Of a DNA stretch of 64,000 bases, positions 17,343-25,149 are shown piece by piece. The position numbers were made by a program, and so were the translations under genes. The stretch lies in assembly GCA_029834535.1 (NCBI GenBank), contig JAQMWT010000076.1, positions 62,001-126,000 of the forward strand, given 5' to 3'. Within the stretch, counting starts at the first letter, position 1. Each line of letters begins with the position of its first letter. The notes under the pieces are model-generated. The model saw nothing but the letters and a program-made list of their open reading frames with translations, did no database searches and was not told where the DNA came from. The stretch is from Chrysophaeum taylorii (Eukaryota; Sar; Pelagophyceae; Pelagomonadales; Pelagomonadaceae).

Positions 17343-19055
17343 ATGATGATGATGAAAAGTCGGCTGTCTTGGATGTACCGGGACTACGCGACCGACGACG
17401 AGGCAAAGATGGAGGAGCGGAAGCTGATGTCGGCCTTGGAGGGGGACGCGCCCTTCAGCGACCCCGATTTTCCCGCCAACGGGCGATCGCTGTACCTGAA
17501 CGAGTTCCAGCCCCCACCCTACGCCATCCCGGCGAGCCTCGTCGAGTGGAACCGCATCAGCCGCAAGGAGATCGCGGGGTGCTACGAGCCGCGGACATTT
17601 TCGTCGTCGTCGTCGGGTGTTGTCCAGGGCGCGCTCGGGAACCGGTGGTTGATTGGGGCGCTGGGCGTCGTCTCGAGACGGGAGCATCTCCGCGCGCAGC
17701 TGGTCGTGTCGAGCGCCTGCGCTGGAAGGGGGCTGTACACGGTGAAATTCTACAAGTGTGGAAAGTGGCGCTACGTTCACGTGGACGACCGGATCCCCTG
17801 TACCAGATCCGGAACACCGCACTACGGAAGGTCAGTCGACCCCGACGAGGTTTGGGTCATGGTTGTTGAAAAGGCGTATGCCAAGCTCCACGGATGCTAC
17901 GAAGCTATCGCGGTTGGTACGCTGGAGGATGGGCTCAGGGACCTGACGGGCTTGGCGGTCGAGACGACGTCGTTGCCGTCGTGGGACGAGATCCGGGACG
18001 CGACCGCGCGAAGGGTTTTGCTCGCTGTCTGCGACACTTCGAAGCCCCTCGAGCCCCTGGACCCCGCCGGGGCCTTCAACAAGCCCTCGGGCCTTCTCAA
18101 GAACCATCCGTACCTGGTCGCCGAGGCGATCGACGCGACGGCCGACGCCACGGCCTCTTACGATGCCCTCGATTGTCGGATGATTCGACTCGAAAACCCG
18201 TGGCTTATCGGGGGCTGGACGGGCGACTGGAGCCCGGGGAGCGACCTCTGGAAAACCTACGAGCCCATCGCGAAAGCCTGTTTGCCTCCGGGCGATGGGA
18301 GGATTTCCTTCTGGATCGAGTTTCGCGACCTCTCGAAGCGATTCGACGAGATGGTTAAAACGTACCAACTCCCGAACAAGATTGTCCGCCAGGGCGCGTG
18401 GGTCCCCGGCGACGACAAGAGCGGCGCCGGCGGCTCCCCGGCCTACTCGCAGACCTGGAAGCGCAACCCTCAGTATTGTTTCGACGTGCTCCAATCATCC
18501 ACGGTCGCGTGCGCGTCGATCTCGCAGCTCGACGCGCGATGGCACGAGGCCCACTCTCGGGCGCACCGCCCGCTTCCGCTTGGTTTCGTTGTTCAGAGCG
18601 TTCCGGGCGGCCGCCGCGCGACGCGCTTTCGCCCCACCGCCTCTCGCGTACTCACGCCGCTCTTCCTGCCCCAGCGCACGATAACCCGCGCTTTCGCGCT
18701 CGAGCCGGGCTCCTACGTCCTGGTACCCTCGACCTACGAGCCCGCGCACGTCGCCACGCCCTTTGTACTAGAAATCCACTCCGACAAGCCCATCACCTTC
18801 CACGACATCCCCGAGGTTGTCGCCGAAGATGACGACGCCCCGAGTAAAATCGATGATCCCGACGGCGACGACGAACGCGATGGTGGTTCGGTGTGTGCGG
18901 TCGGGTCTCCCACCCCCAACGTCCACGAACCCCCCGCCCGCGACCTCCATGCCCTCTGGGAGCAGGCTGCGCGCTTGGCGACCTTCCTCGCGTCGCTCTC
19001 CGACGCCAACGCCGCGATCGAGGAAAAGCTGAATACTATACTGCCATCAAAATGA
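17343..19055 (+). CDS. Calpain-like protein with the catalytic Cys replaced by Arg
   Basis: This 570-residue protein has a calpain protease core: QGALGNRWLIGALGVV (about 95-110), GLYTVKFYKCGKWRYVHVDD, WVMVVEKAYAKLHGCYEA, LLKNHPYLVAEA and MIRLENPWLIGGWTGDWS. In active calpains the first motif is QGALGDCWFLGAL; here Asp-Cys is Asn-Arg (residues 100-101). The His (255) and Asn (285) of the triad remain. A C2-like domain III follows (GGSPAYSQTWKRNPQYCFD, then FALEPGSYVLVPSTYEP), with an acidic linker and a helical tail. No EF hands are present. It is most likely a non-proteolytic calpain-like protein, as known in trypanosomatids and some ciliates and algae. ATG 17,343 begins a run of four Met; any could start. 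Its stop overlaps the end of the convergent gene by 9 bases. Confidence 0.88.
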   Translation: MMMMKSRLSWMYRDYATDDEAKMEERKLMSALEGDAPFSDPDFPANGRSLYLNEFQPPPYAIPASLVEWNRISRKEIAGCYEPRTFSSSSSGVVQGALGNRWLIGALGVVSRREHLRAQLVVSSACAGRGLYTVKFYKCGKWRYVHVDDRIPCTRSGTPHYGRSVDPDEVWVMVVEKAYAKLHGCYEAIAVGTLEDGLRDLTGLAVETTSLPSWDEIRDATARRVLLAVCDTSKPLEPLDPAGAFNKPSGLLKNHPYLVAEAIDATADATASYDALDCRMIRLENPWLIGGWTGDWSPGSDLWKTYEPIAKACLPPGDGRISFWIEFRDLSKRFDEMVKTYQLPNKIVRQGAWVPGDDKSGAGGSPAYSQTWKRNPQYCFDVLQSSTVACASISQLDARWHEAHSRAHRPLPLGFVVQSVPGGRRATRFRPTASRVLTPLFLPQRTITRAFALEPGSYVLVPSTYEPAHVATPFVLEIHSDKPITFHDIPEVVAEDDDAPSKIDDPDGDDERDGGSVCAVGSPTPNVHEPPARDLHALWEQAARLATFLASLSDANAAIEEKLNTILPSK

Positions 19056-19448
19056 GAGTCTCCCGGTGAGTTTTGAGGGCCATCTCTTCCCCTGCACGGT
19101 GCACGAGCCGCCGTCGCAGTAGCCGTCGCGGAGTGTCGTGCGCGAGTTTTGAAAGGTGCAGCTGCGGTGGCGTTTTGGCTTCGCGGCGGACAGATCGCAC
19201 CTGCCCCCGTCGCAGCTCGGATCCCAACAGCCCTCGAAACTGCAGGCGCCGCCTAAGACGAGGTGACACGTGGTCCACTTCGCCGCACCGGAGCACGACG
19301 GCCGAACGCAGTTCTCGAAGTGGCACACCCCTCCGGGGCACTCTGGCTCGGTGCAGTCGACGTAATCGCAGCGGCCCGCGACACACGGGAGATCGCAACG
19401 CCGCGCCGCGAAGATCGAAACTATCATGAGGGCGAATCGCATTGCCAT
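19047..19448 (-). CDS. Small Cys-rich secreted-type protein with CxGGxC repeats
   Basis: From ATG 19,448 the frame gives 133 residues. A short hydrophobic leader (MRFALMIVSIFAA) is followed by repeated Cys modules: CVAGRCDYVDC, CPGGVCHFENC, LGGACSFEGC, CDGGRCDLSA and CDGGSCTVQG, spaced by short linkers with P-x-C. The pattern suggests a disulfide-rich extracellular or lumenal protein. The family was not recognised. The frame is open upstream of the chosen ATG (to about 19,985) but that part looks like shadow sequence opposite the PARP-finger gene. It is convergent with the calpain-like gene and the two coding regions overlap by 9 bases. Confidence 0.65.
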   Translation of the reverse strand: MAMRFALMIVSIFAARRCDLPCVAGRCDYVDCTEPECPGGVCHFENCVRPSCSGAAKWTTCHLVLGGACSFEGCWDPSCDGGRCDLSAAKPKRHRSCTFQNSRTTLRDGYCDGGSCTVQGKRWPSKLTGRLSF

Positions 19449-19671
19449 TCTAACGATGAGAGCGAACTCGAGACGACGCGGTTGGTAATTTGGCGCTATG
19501 TGCTTCCCCTTTTTTATCGTTCGCTCGTTCGTTCGTTCAATCGGGGGACCAATCACATCTTGCACACGTGACGTGGCAGTACCCTTGGTTTTTCTGGCGA
19601 GGAAGAATCCTGCGTGGTTTAGGGACGACGGAAGCGACGCGATAGGGACGACGACGGCTTCGATCCGAGTG

Positions 19672-20805
19672 ATGGACGTCCCGATGGACATCGACCCACC
19701 GCGCGCTGCTGCATTGAGAGACCGGTTTGTGTCAAATCGCGAACACTCCAAGCCGTTGCCGGCTGCGTTGCCGACGGCGCCTGATGGGCCGGAAGCGGCG
19801 GCGCACCTCGGAAGCGGCGACGACGACGACGACCCGAGGGCCGCGCTGTCTCGCCACGAGCTGACTCCAGCAGCGAAAAATCCTCCGAGCGACGAGCAGT
19901 TGCTCGCGCGGCTGACGCTCGGGCGAGTGGTGGTGACGAACCAACTGACGGTCGCCCAGCAGCTCGGCTTCCAAACGAGCGCCAAGGACCACGGTCACCT
20001 CGGCGGACTCCTCGCCGGAAAGGTCGGGAGCAACAAGTTTGTGGTGAGTACGCCGCCTTGGAATACTGGTGACGGGGGCGCGCAGGCGCAATACGCCATC
20101 GACAGCCGGGCCAAGTGTCGGCACGTAAAGTGTAACAACTACATCCTCGCGCACGACCTTCGCATCGGCAAGATCCCGCCGTCGATCAAGTCAGTCGAGT
20201 TCTGGCGCCTCCTTGATGCCGCGTGCAGGAACGGTCACTCGTCGCGAACTCACTGGTACCACGTCGCTTGCATCTTCCAGAGTTTCAAACTCGTGTGCAA
20301 GGGTACGAAAACAATCACCGAGGTAAAAGACATAGAGGGCTTCGACGCTCTGCGGGTGCTGGACCAGGCGCAGATCCGCTACTTGATCGACACCACCACC
20401 AAAAAGCCACAGAGCACTTCGAGGCGCTGGCACGAACCGCCACCACCCGTTTCTTCGGGCGTTATCCATCCCGCGGATCTAAAGGCGCCCCCCAACTCTC
20501 ACAACAAGAAGCGCAAGGCGAGCGTCTTGAACAACGCAGCCGACAAGCCGCCCCCCGGCAACGGTATTGGCAAGCTCGAGATCGAGAGCGTCATGGGATT
20601 GGCCTTGCTTGGGGGCAAAAAAAATGCCAAGGTGTGGCGAGAACGAGAACGAGGAGGAGGAGGAGGAGAACAACGACAACGCCCGCCTCCTCCACTGCCC
20701 CAGAAACAACAGACTTCTCTCGAGCCGCCTGCTTCGGCGCTGGTCAAACCGGAGGAGACTCCTGCCGTGCCATCTATTCCTTTCGAGGCACGCACCGTCT
20801 CTTGA
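19672..20805 (+). CDS. PARP-type zinc-finger protein
   Basis: From ATG 19,672 the protein has 377 residues. An acidic leader is followed by a small folded region (LLARLTLGRVVVTNQLTVAQ) and, at residues about 141-240, a PARP-type zinc finger: YAIDSRAKCRHVKC, LAHDLRIGKIPPS, HWYHVACIFQSF and FDALRVLDQAQIRYLI. Ligands would be Cys 149, Cys 154, His 197 and Cys 200. The first pair has C-x4-C spacing instead of the usual C-x2-C. These fingers bind DNA breaks in PARP1 and DNA ligase III; no catalytic PARP or ligase domain follows. The C-terminal third is Pro/Lys/Gln-rich and probably disordered. It is likely a nuclear DNA-damage-related protein, by domain analogy. Confidence 0.82.
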   Translation: MDVPMDIDPPRAAALRDRFVSNREHSKPLPAALPTAPDGPEAAAHLGSGDDDDDPRAALSRHELTPAAKNPPSDEQLLARLTLGRVVVTNQLTVAQQLGFQTSAKDHGHLGGLLAGKVGSNKFVVSTPPWNTGDGGAQAQYAIDSRAKCRHVKCNNYILAHDLRIGKIPPSIKSVEFWRLLDAACRNGHSSRTHWYHVACIFQSFKLVCKGTKTITEVKDIEGFDALRVLDQAQIRYLIDTTTKKPQSTSRRWHEPPPPVSSGVIHPADLKAPPNSHNKKRKASVLNNAADKPPPGNGIGKLEIESVMGLALLGGKKNAKVWRERERGGGGGEQRQRPPPPLPQKQQTSLEPPASALVKPEETPAVPSIPFEARTVS

Positions 20806-21220
20806 TTTTTACTCCGTGCCCCGAAAGACTAAGCACCTACCCCTCGTTCGGTCATACATTATATACAATACCGTGACGTCCGCCGCGCGTGCTTCTTCCC
20901 TCTCTCCCGTCGGCGATTCTTCGCCTCGCATCGCATTCCCATGTCTTGATCTCGAGGAAGCACACCCCCTACCTTTTTTTTTGTACCCTGTGTGTGCTCT
21001 CAGATGATTCGCTGACTGGCACGGGGGCCGCAGCACCCCCGTATCTTGAGTTGACCTCCCAACGAATCCGAACATTGTGAATCTGGAACTCGCCCGCGAC
21101 CGGTCCAGCTTGCTTGTTCAAAAGCAGGTGGCCGTGACAACGAGGACGCACAGCGAGCTGGCGGAGGGCGCGCGAGCAAGCGTCCAGTTGTGGGCCGCAG
21201 TAGCTGCTCTTGTGGTTACA
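20806..21220. other. Intergenic interval, probable promoter/5' leader of the oxygenase gene
   Basis: A TATA-like ACATTATATACAATACC lies at about 20,856. A pyrimidine-rich tract ending in CTCTCAG at 20,996-21,002 looks like a 3' splice site, so a 5' non-coding exon is possible. The downstream frame is open back to about 21,077 with a hydrophobic segment (VQLWAAVAALVVTMGLGVSV) but no ATG; an upstream exon could supply a membrane anchor. Confidence 0.4.
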
Positions 21221-22204
21221 ATGGGCCTGGGAGTGTCGGTGGGCGGGAAGCAGGTGCCCAACGCCTTGAAGCGGTTCGCCACGAGCCTCGCCACGAGTCC
21301 AGAGGAAGCCTACGTGCCCTTAAGGAAGACACCCGAGCTCTTTTCGAGTCTGTTGCGCGATGAGTGGCTCGCGCCGACGTTGATGGAGGTGGTTGCAGCG
21401 GCCCGCGAGGGAAAGATGCACCCAGGTCTCAAGAAGGAGGCCGAGGGCATTTATTCGTTTGAGCTGTTCACTCCAAAATTCTGCCGCGCTCTGCTGGACG
21501 AGGTCGACAACTACTTCGAGACAGGGCTACCCGTGCGACGACCGAATTCGATGAACAACTACGGCCTCATCGTCAACGAGATCGGCATGAAGCCGACCAT
21601 CACCGAGCTCCAGCAGTCGGTCCTGCTACCGATCGCCAAGCTCCTGTGGCCAAAGATTGGGGCGGCCTTCCACAGCCACCACAGCTTCATGGTTCAGTAC
21701 CGCAGCACGGAAGACGCGGGCTTGGATCTCCACACCGACGACAGCGACGTCACCTTCAACGTTTGCCTCGGCGAGGAATTCACAGGGGCCGGCTTGACCT
21801 TTTGCGGCTACATGGGTGCGCACGACCACCGCCACTTCAGCTACGCCTACCAACACGAAAAGGGCCGGGCGGTTGTCCATCTCGGCTCCAGGCGCCACGG
21901 CGCCGACGACATCCAGACTGGCACCCGCCGCAACCTCATTATCTGGAACCACAACATGCAGCACCGCCAGTCCAGGGAATATGCGATGCGCATGTACGAT
22001 TACCAACAAGAATCGGGCCCTCCAGATAAGCGGTGCCTCTCCTTCACCCATGACCGCGACTACCCTCTCTACAAGGACTACCCGCCCGGCACCGAGGACA
22101 ATTCCAAGAGAGCCTGGTGCCCGCCGCCCGCCGCGTGCTACGACACCATGAGCGACGACATCCGCAATTCCAGGACGCGCGGACCCGTCAAGAAGAAAAC
22201 CTAG
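21221..22204 (+). CDS. 2-oxoglutarate/Fe(II)-dependent oxygenase (prolyl 4-hydroxylase/OGFOD2-like)
   Basis: From ATG 21,221, 327 residues. The double-stranded beta-helix motif is complete: LDLHTDDSDVTFNVCLG holds the His171-x-Asp173 pair, GRAVVHLGSRRHGADDI gives the distal His (probably 226), and TGTRRNLIIWNHN contains the 2-oxoglutarate-binding Arg (236 or 237). Upstream is YSFELFTPKFCRALLDEVDN, typical of the P4H/OGFOD2 group. It should hydroxylate a protein or small substrate that cannot be named. If a 5' exon exists (see the preceding interval), the protein would have an N-terminal membrane anchor, as in many ER prolyl hydroxylases. Confidence 0.88.
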   Translation: MGLGVSVGGKQVPNALKRFATSLATSPEEAYVPLRKTPELFSSLLRDEWLAPTLMEVVAAAREGKMHPGLKKEAEGIYSFELFTPKFCRALLDEVDNYFETGLPVRRPNSMNNYGLIVNEIGMKPTITELQQSVLLPIAKLLWPKIGAAFHSHHSFMVQYRSTEDAGLDLHTDDSDVTFNVCLGEEFTGAGLTFCGYMGAHDHRHFSYAYQHEKGRAVVHLGSRRHGADDIQTGTRRNLIIWNHNMQHRQSREYAMRMYDYQQESGPPDKRCLSFTHDRDYPLYKDYPPGTEDNSKRAWCPPPAACYDTMSDDIRNSRTRGPVKKKT

Positions 22205-22263
22205 CCCGCTTTCTGTGCACCATCATCCCCCATCATCCTCATTTCTTCTTCTGGGAAGGGAGT

Positions 22264-22290
22264 CTTTCTTTCTTTCTTTCTTTCTTTCTT
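22264..22290 (+). repeat. (CTTT)n microsatellite
   Basis: About six perfect CTTT units just after the 2OG oxygenase gene. Confidence 0.9.
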
Positions 22291-22390
22291 CGGCCCCCGC
22301 TTCCGACCCGCCCGTCTGATTGTACTCTCCACTGTCGTTGTTGTGCCGCTGAAGTGTGGTTGTGTCCACGCAACTCAATTCGCCTCGCGT

Positions 22391-22500
22391 TTGGTTTTCG
22401 ATAAATAGCAGCTCCGCGATAATGAAACACGGTGCGGTCGCGGTTGGTTTTCAGTAAATAACGGCTCCGCGATAATAAAGCGCGGAGCGGCGGCGGAGTC
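22391..22500 (+). repeat. Imperfect 54-bp tandem duplication
   Basis: GGTTTTCGATAAATAGCAGC and GGTTTTCAGTAAATAACGGC each lead into TCCGCGATAATRAARC and CGGWGCGG. The two units lie side by side with about 80% identity. Confidence 0.7.
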
Positions 22501-22613
22501 ATATGGTAAGGTCCCCACTCCCGGAATACTGTACTTCTTGTAATGCACCAAGGTTACAACAACGGCGTTCGCAACCCCCGAACATCCTGCCGTGCGCACA
22601 AACGCCCTCCCTC

Positions 22614-22633
22614 CTCTTAGCTGTCGACCTTCA
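22614..22633 (+). repeat. Dispersed motif CTCTTAGCTGTCGACCTTCA, copy c
   Basis: Three differences from copy a in 20 bases; again preceded by a C-rich run (CCCTCCCTC). Confidence 0.55.
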
Positions 22634-22701
22634 AATAGAAGAAGGTGGTATATACGTAGCGGCTCCTAGCCTAGAATCCAAATTTTACGTCGGTGTCGAG
22701 A

Positions 22702-23160
22702 TTATTGACTTTTTACCCTGCCAGGTACAGTAAAGTAAAGGGGTAAAGTCGAGCGTTGGACTTGGCTGCTGAAAGATTGTAAAGTCGAGGAACATTTGCT
22801 CGTGCGTGGGGGGTGCAGGGATCCTGGAATCGGAGCGGCCCACTTCTTGGCGACGGGGAAGTAGGTCTCGCGGGGGGGGGCGATCGCCGAGCCGCACTTC
22901 TGGCCGGCCCACTCCGCGAGCAGGCGATTAATACTCGGGATAATGATTATGTCCAGCTGTTCATCATCAAGCAGAGTGGTGCCCTCGGCGGGTACGGCGT
23001 TGCCGGAGGAGAAGGAATCGCTCGCAGAAGCCCTCGGCCGGGAGCGTACCGAGTCGGGTTCCCCGCTTCCTCCTCGACCGCATCCTCCCCCACCGAGATG
23101 GTGGTACAGCACCGGCGGCGGATTCGACATCGTCGCCCTTGCCGACTCCGCGCTGTCCAT
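22702..23160 (-). CDS. Hypothetical small frame, weak
   Basis: 152 residues, Gly/Ser/Pro-rich at first, then a more protein-like stretch (DEQLDIIIIPSINRLLAEWA). No family was recognised. It overlaps open frames on the other strand, as is usual in GC-rich DNA, and lies between inverted TACCCTGCCA sequences. It may be spurious. Confidence 0.2.
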   Translation of the reverse strand: MDSAESARATMSNPPPVLYHHLGGGGCGRGGSGEPDSVRSRPRASASDSFSSGNAVPAEGTTLLDDEQLDIIIIPSINRLLAEWAGQKCGSAIAPPRETYFPVAKKWAAPIPGSLHPPRTSKCSSTLQSFSSQVQRSTLPLYFTVPGRVKSQ

Positions 23161-24097
23161 CGAGTCAAGGAGTCAAGCCACTTGACCCTGCCTCGCAGCT
23201 GTCAAGTAAAAGTAAATATTTGGACCCTGCGGCCGAAGAACGTAGTATTGAAGGAAATTACCCAGTTGGCAGGGTACTTGCTCGAGAGAGATACTCCGCG
23301 CCGCGGCTGTACAGGCTGGCTATCTTAGATATGTGTGTCCGATGTGGCGCGGCGGAAAGGCGAATCACTCTCCCACGACGACCTCCGGTAGTACTCCACG
23401 CTTGGCACGGGCCGGGTATTGGTAAGGGGATTGATTGCCAATGAAGTCCGGGTGGTTTGTGTTCCGATAGTTGGTTCGTCAGTTAGATTAGGCGCGCCAC
23501 GCATATATAATGGATTGCGATTGTAAACCCGGAGGCGGCAGGCCCGGCGCGAGCAACCGGGAGACACATCGAACGCGGCACCAGGAAGCTCGGAGCCATT
23601 GGAGGAGTGGCTCGTTGAAAGCCAGTCGTTGGGTCGCTTTTGTCGTGATGAGTCCGTCAGCAGCCAGCAAGAAGAACATGACGGTGAGTGCGAGAGGCCT
23701 GCACAGCCGCAAGAGCCGCCCCGATCGACACCCACCCGCCTTCAAAAATAGTCGCCAGATATAGTCGAGGGAAACCCCTCTTGAACCTCCTTTCGTCTAA
23801 AGCTACTACTGAGAATAATCACGAAAGACGAAGTGAACGAAGAACGAAGTAATTGCGGGCAAAGAACAAGGCACCACGCACGGGAAAACAGTGAGTTGAG
23901 GCGTGTGAAGAGCACCACGATCAGCAGCAGCTTTGTCTTGATGGTCGCCCGGGAAAATTGTCAAGGAGCGTCTCGTGAGATGCACGAAGAGCAGACCGAC
24001 CTCCAGCCCGCCCTCGAGGAAAAGCTCGGCAATAGCTCCTTACCCTTGTTCGGCAATGTCCTATCGGCCGTTGAATATTGGGCCGAAACAACGTGCG

Positions 24098-25024
24098 ATG
24101 CGCTCGCGGCCAGCTGTGGTGGTATCGTCGACGATCGCAATTGAAAAGCATGCTTGCGTGCTTTTGTTGTTGTGTCTCGTTTTGCCCGCGGGCAGTACGA
24201 CGACGTTGCGAGACGTCTGCCTAAACAAAAGCTTCGAGATAAGCCTCGAAGACTTGAGGGAGCCGTGGCTCCTCGAACCACACGGGTTTCCGCTCCGCGA
24301 TTCGGCCGCTGTCGCGGCGGTGATCGAGTCTCGAAGGGCCCTCGAGATTGGGGGGCCGACGCCGGCCGAACTCGGTATCTACGACCTCATGGCGTCTTGC
24401 GACAACGTCGCTCAGTTTGCGGACCCCGCGCACCAGAGACCGGGGCTGGGCCATGACGCCGTATACAATCCTTTGGGCAGGCGCGAGATGGGACGGTACA
24501 TTGTTGCTGATGCGCACAATTTGACGGGTATCGTTGCGCCGGCGAGTTATGAGTTGGTTTACGCGAGTCACGTGCTGGAACACATGCGCGACCCGATTCG
24601 AGCGCTCCTCGAGTGGGACCACGTCCTCGTTCCCGGGGGGACGTTGTTTTTGATCGTGCCCTGGAAGCAAAATACCTTTGATCACTTTCGTGCGCCCAAC
24701 ACGCTCGAACAGCTCGCGCAAAAATACGTTCGCGGCGACGACGCAGCCCTTGGTTCTGACTTTGAGCAAACCGTCCGATCTATCGACATGAGCATGGACT
24801 ATGGGTTCGCGCCCGGCTCGACCTTTGAGGCCTTGAGGGAGCGGACGCTCGGGTCGGCCGAAGGCCGCGAGATGCTCCACTACCACGTCTTTGACTTTCA
24901 CCTGCTCCAGCAGGTTTTCTATTGCCTCAACTACGACGTTGTTGCGATGGATCTCCTGTACCCTTTCCACCAAGTCATCGTCGGTACCAAAGTGGGTGTC
25001 CCGGCGGCGGCAGAGGCGGCGTAA
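24098..25024 (+). CDS. SAM-dependent methyltransferase with secretory leader
   Basis: From ATG 24,098, 308 residues. A hydrophobic leader (HACVLLLLCLVLPAGS, about 17-32) suggests ER entry or a type II anchor. The body is a class I methyltransferase of the Methyltransf_11 type: SRRALEIGGPTPAELGIYD is motif I, and YELVYASHVLEHMRDPIRAL followed by VLVPGGTLFLIVPWK covers the post-II/III motifs. The EH-M-DP pattern and Pro-Gly-Gly turn are intact. Its substrate is not readable; glycan or phospho-head-group acceptors are possible in that compartment. The frame is open upstream to 23,975 with other ATGs, but those give a Ser/Pro-rich leader without a signal. The gene is convergent with CPSII. Confidence 0.75.
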   Translation: MRSRPAVVVSSTIAIEKHACVLLLLCLVLPAGSTTTLRDVCLNKSFEISLEDLREPWLLEPHGFPLRDSAAVAAVIESRRALEIGGPTPAELGIYDLMASCDNVAQFADPAHQRPGLGHDAVYNPLGRREMGRYIVADAHNLTGIVAPASYELVYASHVLEHMRDPIRALLEWDHVLVPGGTLFLIVPWKQNTFDHFRAPNTLEQLAQKYVRGDDAALGSDFEQTVRSIDMSMDYGFAPGSTFEALRERTLGSAEGREMLHYHVFDFHLLQQVFYCLNYDVVAMDLLYPFHQVIVGTKVGVPAAAEAA

Positions 25025-25035
25025 AGTTCCATCGA

Positions 25036-25083
25036 AGAAGAAGAAGAAGAAGATGAAGAAGAAGAAGAAGAAGAAGAAGAGGA
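25036..25083 (+). repeat. (GAA)n purine tract
   Basis: AGAAGAAGAAG repeats with one GAT interruption, between the convergent methyltransferase and CPSII genes. Confidence 0.9.
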
Positions 25084-25149
25084 GGATAGGATAAGGAAAA
25101 GGAAAAGAAATGAACGAGTCCGGATTGGCGGATCCGCGAAAAGAAAAGA

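Larger units (their letters stand above)
22205..24097. other. 1.9-kb interval with repeats and no firm gene
   Basis: It holds a (CTTT)n run at 22,264-22,290, a partial tandem duplication at 22,391-22,500 (two copies of GGCTCCGCGATAATAAAG-like sequence), the dispersed motif at 22,614, and repeats of GTAAAGTCGAG at 22,740-22,790. Inverted TACCCTGCCA / TTGGCAGGGTA sequences at about 22,718 and 23,266 bracket a weak - strand frame (22,702-23,160). A small - strand frame at 23,488-23,745 starts with a signal-peptide-like stretch (LALTVMFFLLAADGLI), unsupported otherwise. Confidence 0.45.

Noticed and set aside
20999-21220. Start of the 2OG oxygenase at a GTG near 21,077
   Set aside because: No evidence for GTG starts in this eukaryote; ATG 21,221 or an upstream spliced exon is more likely.
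23488-23745. Small - strand secreted protein
   Set aside because: Only the hydrophobic leader is suggestive; the rest is Arg/Leu/Pro-rich and overlaps open frames on the other strand.
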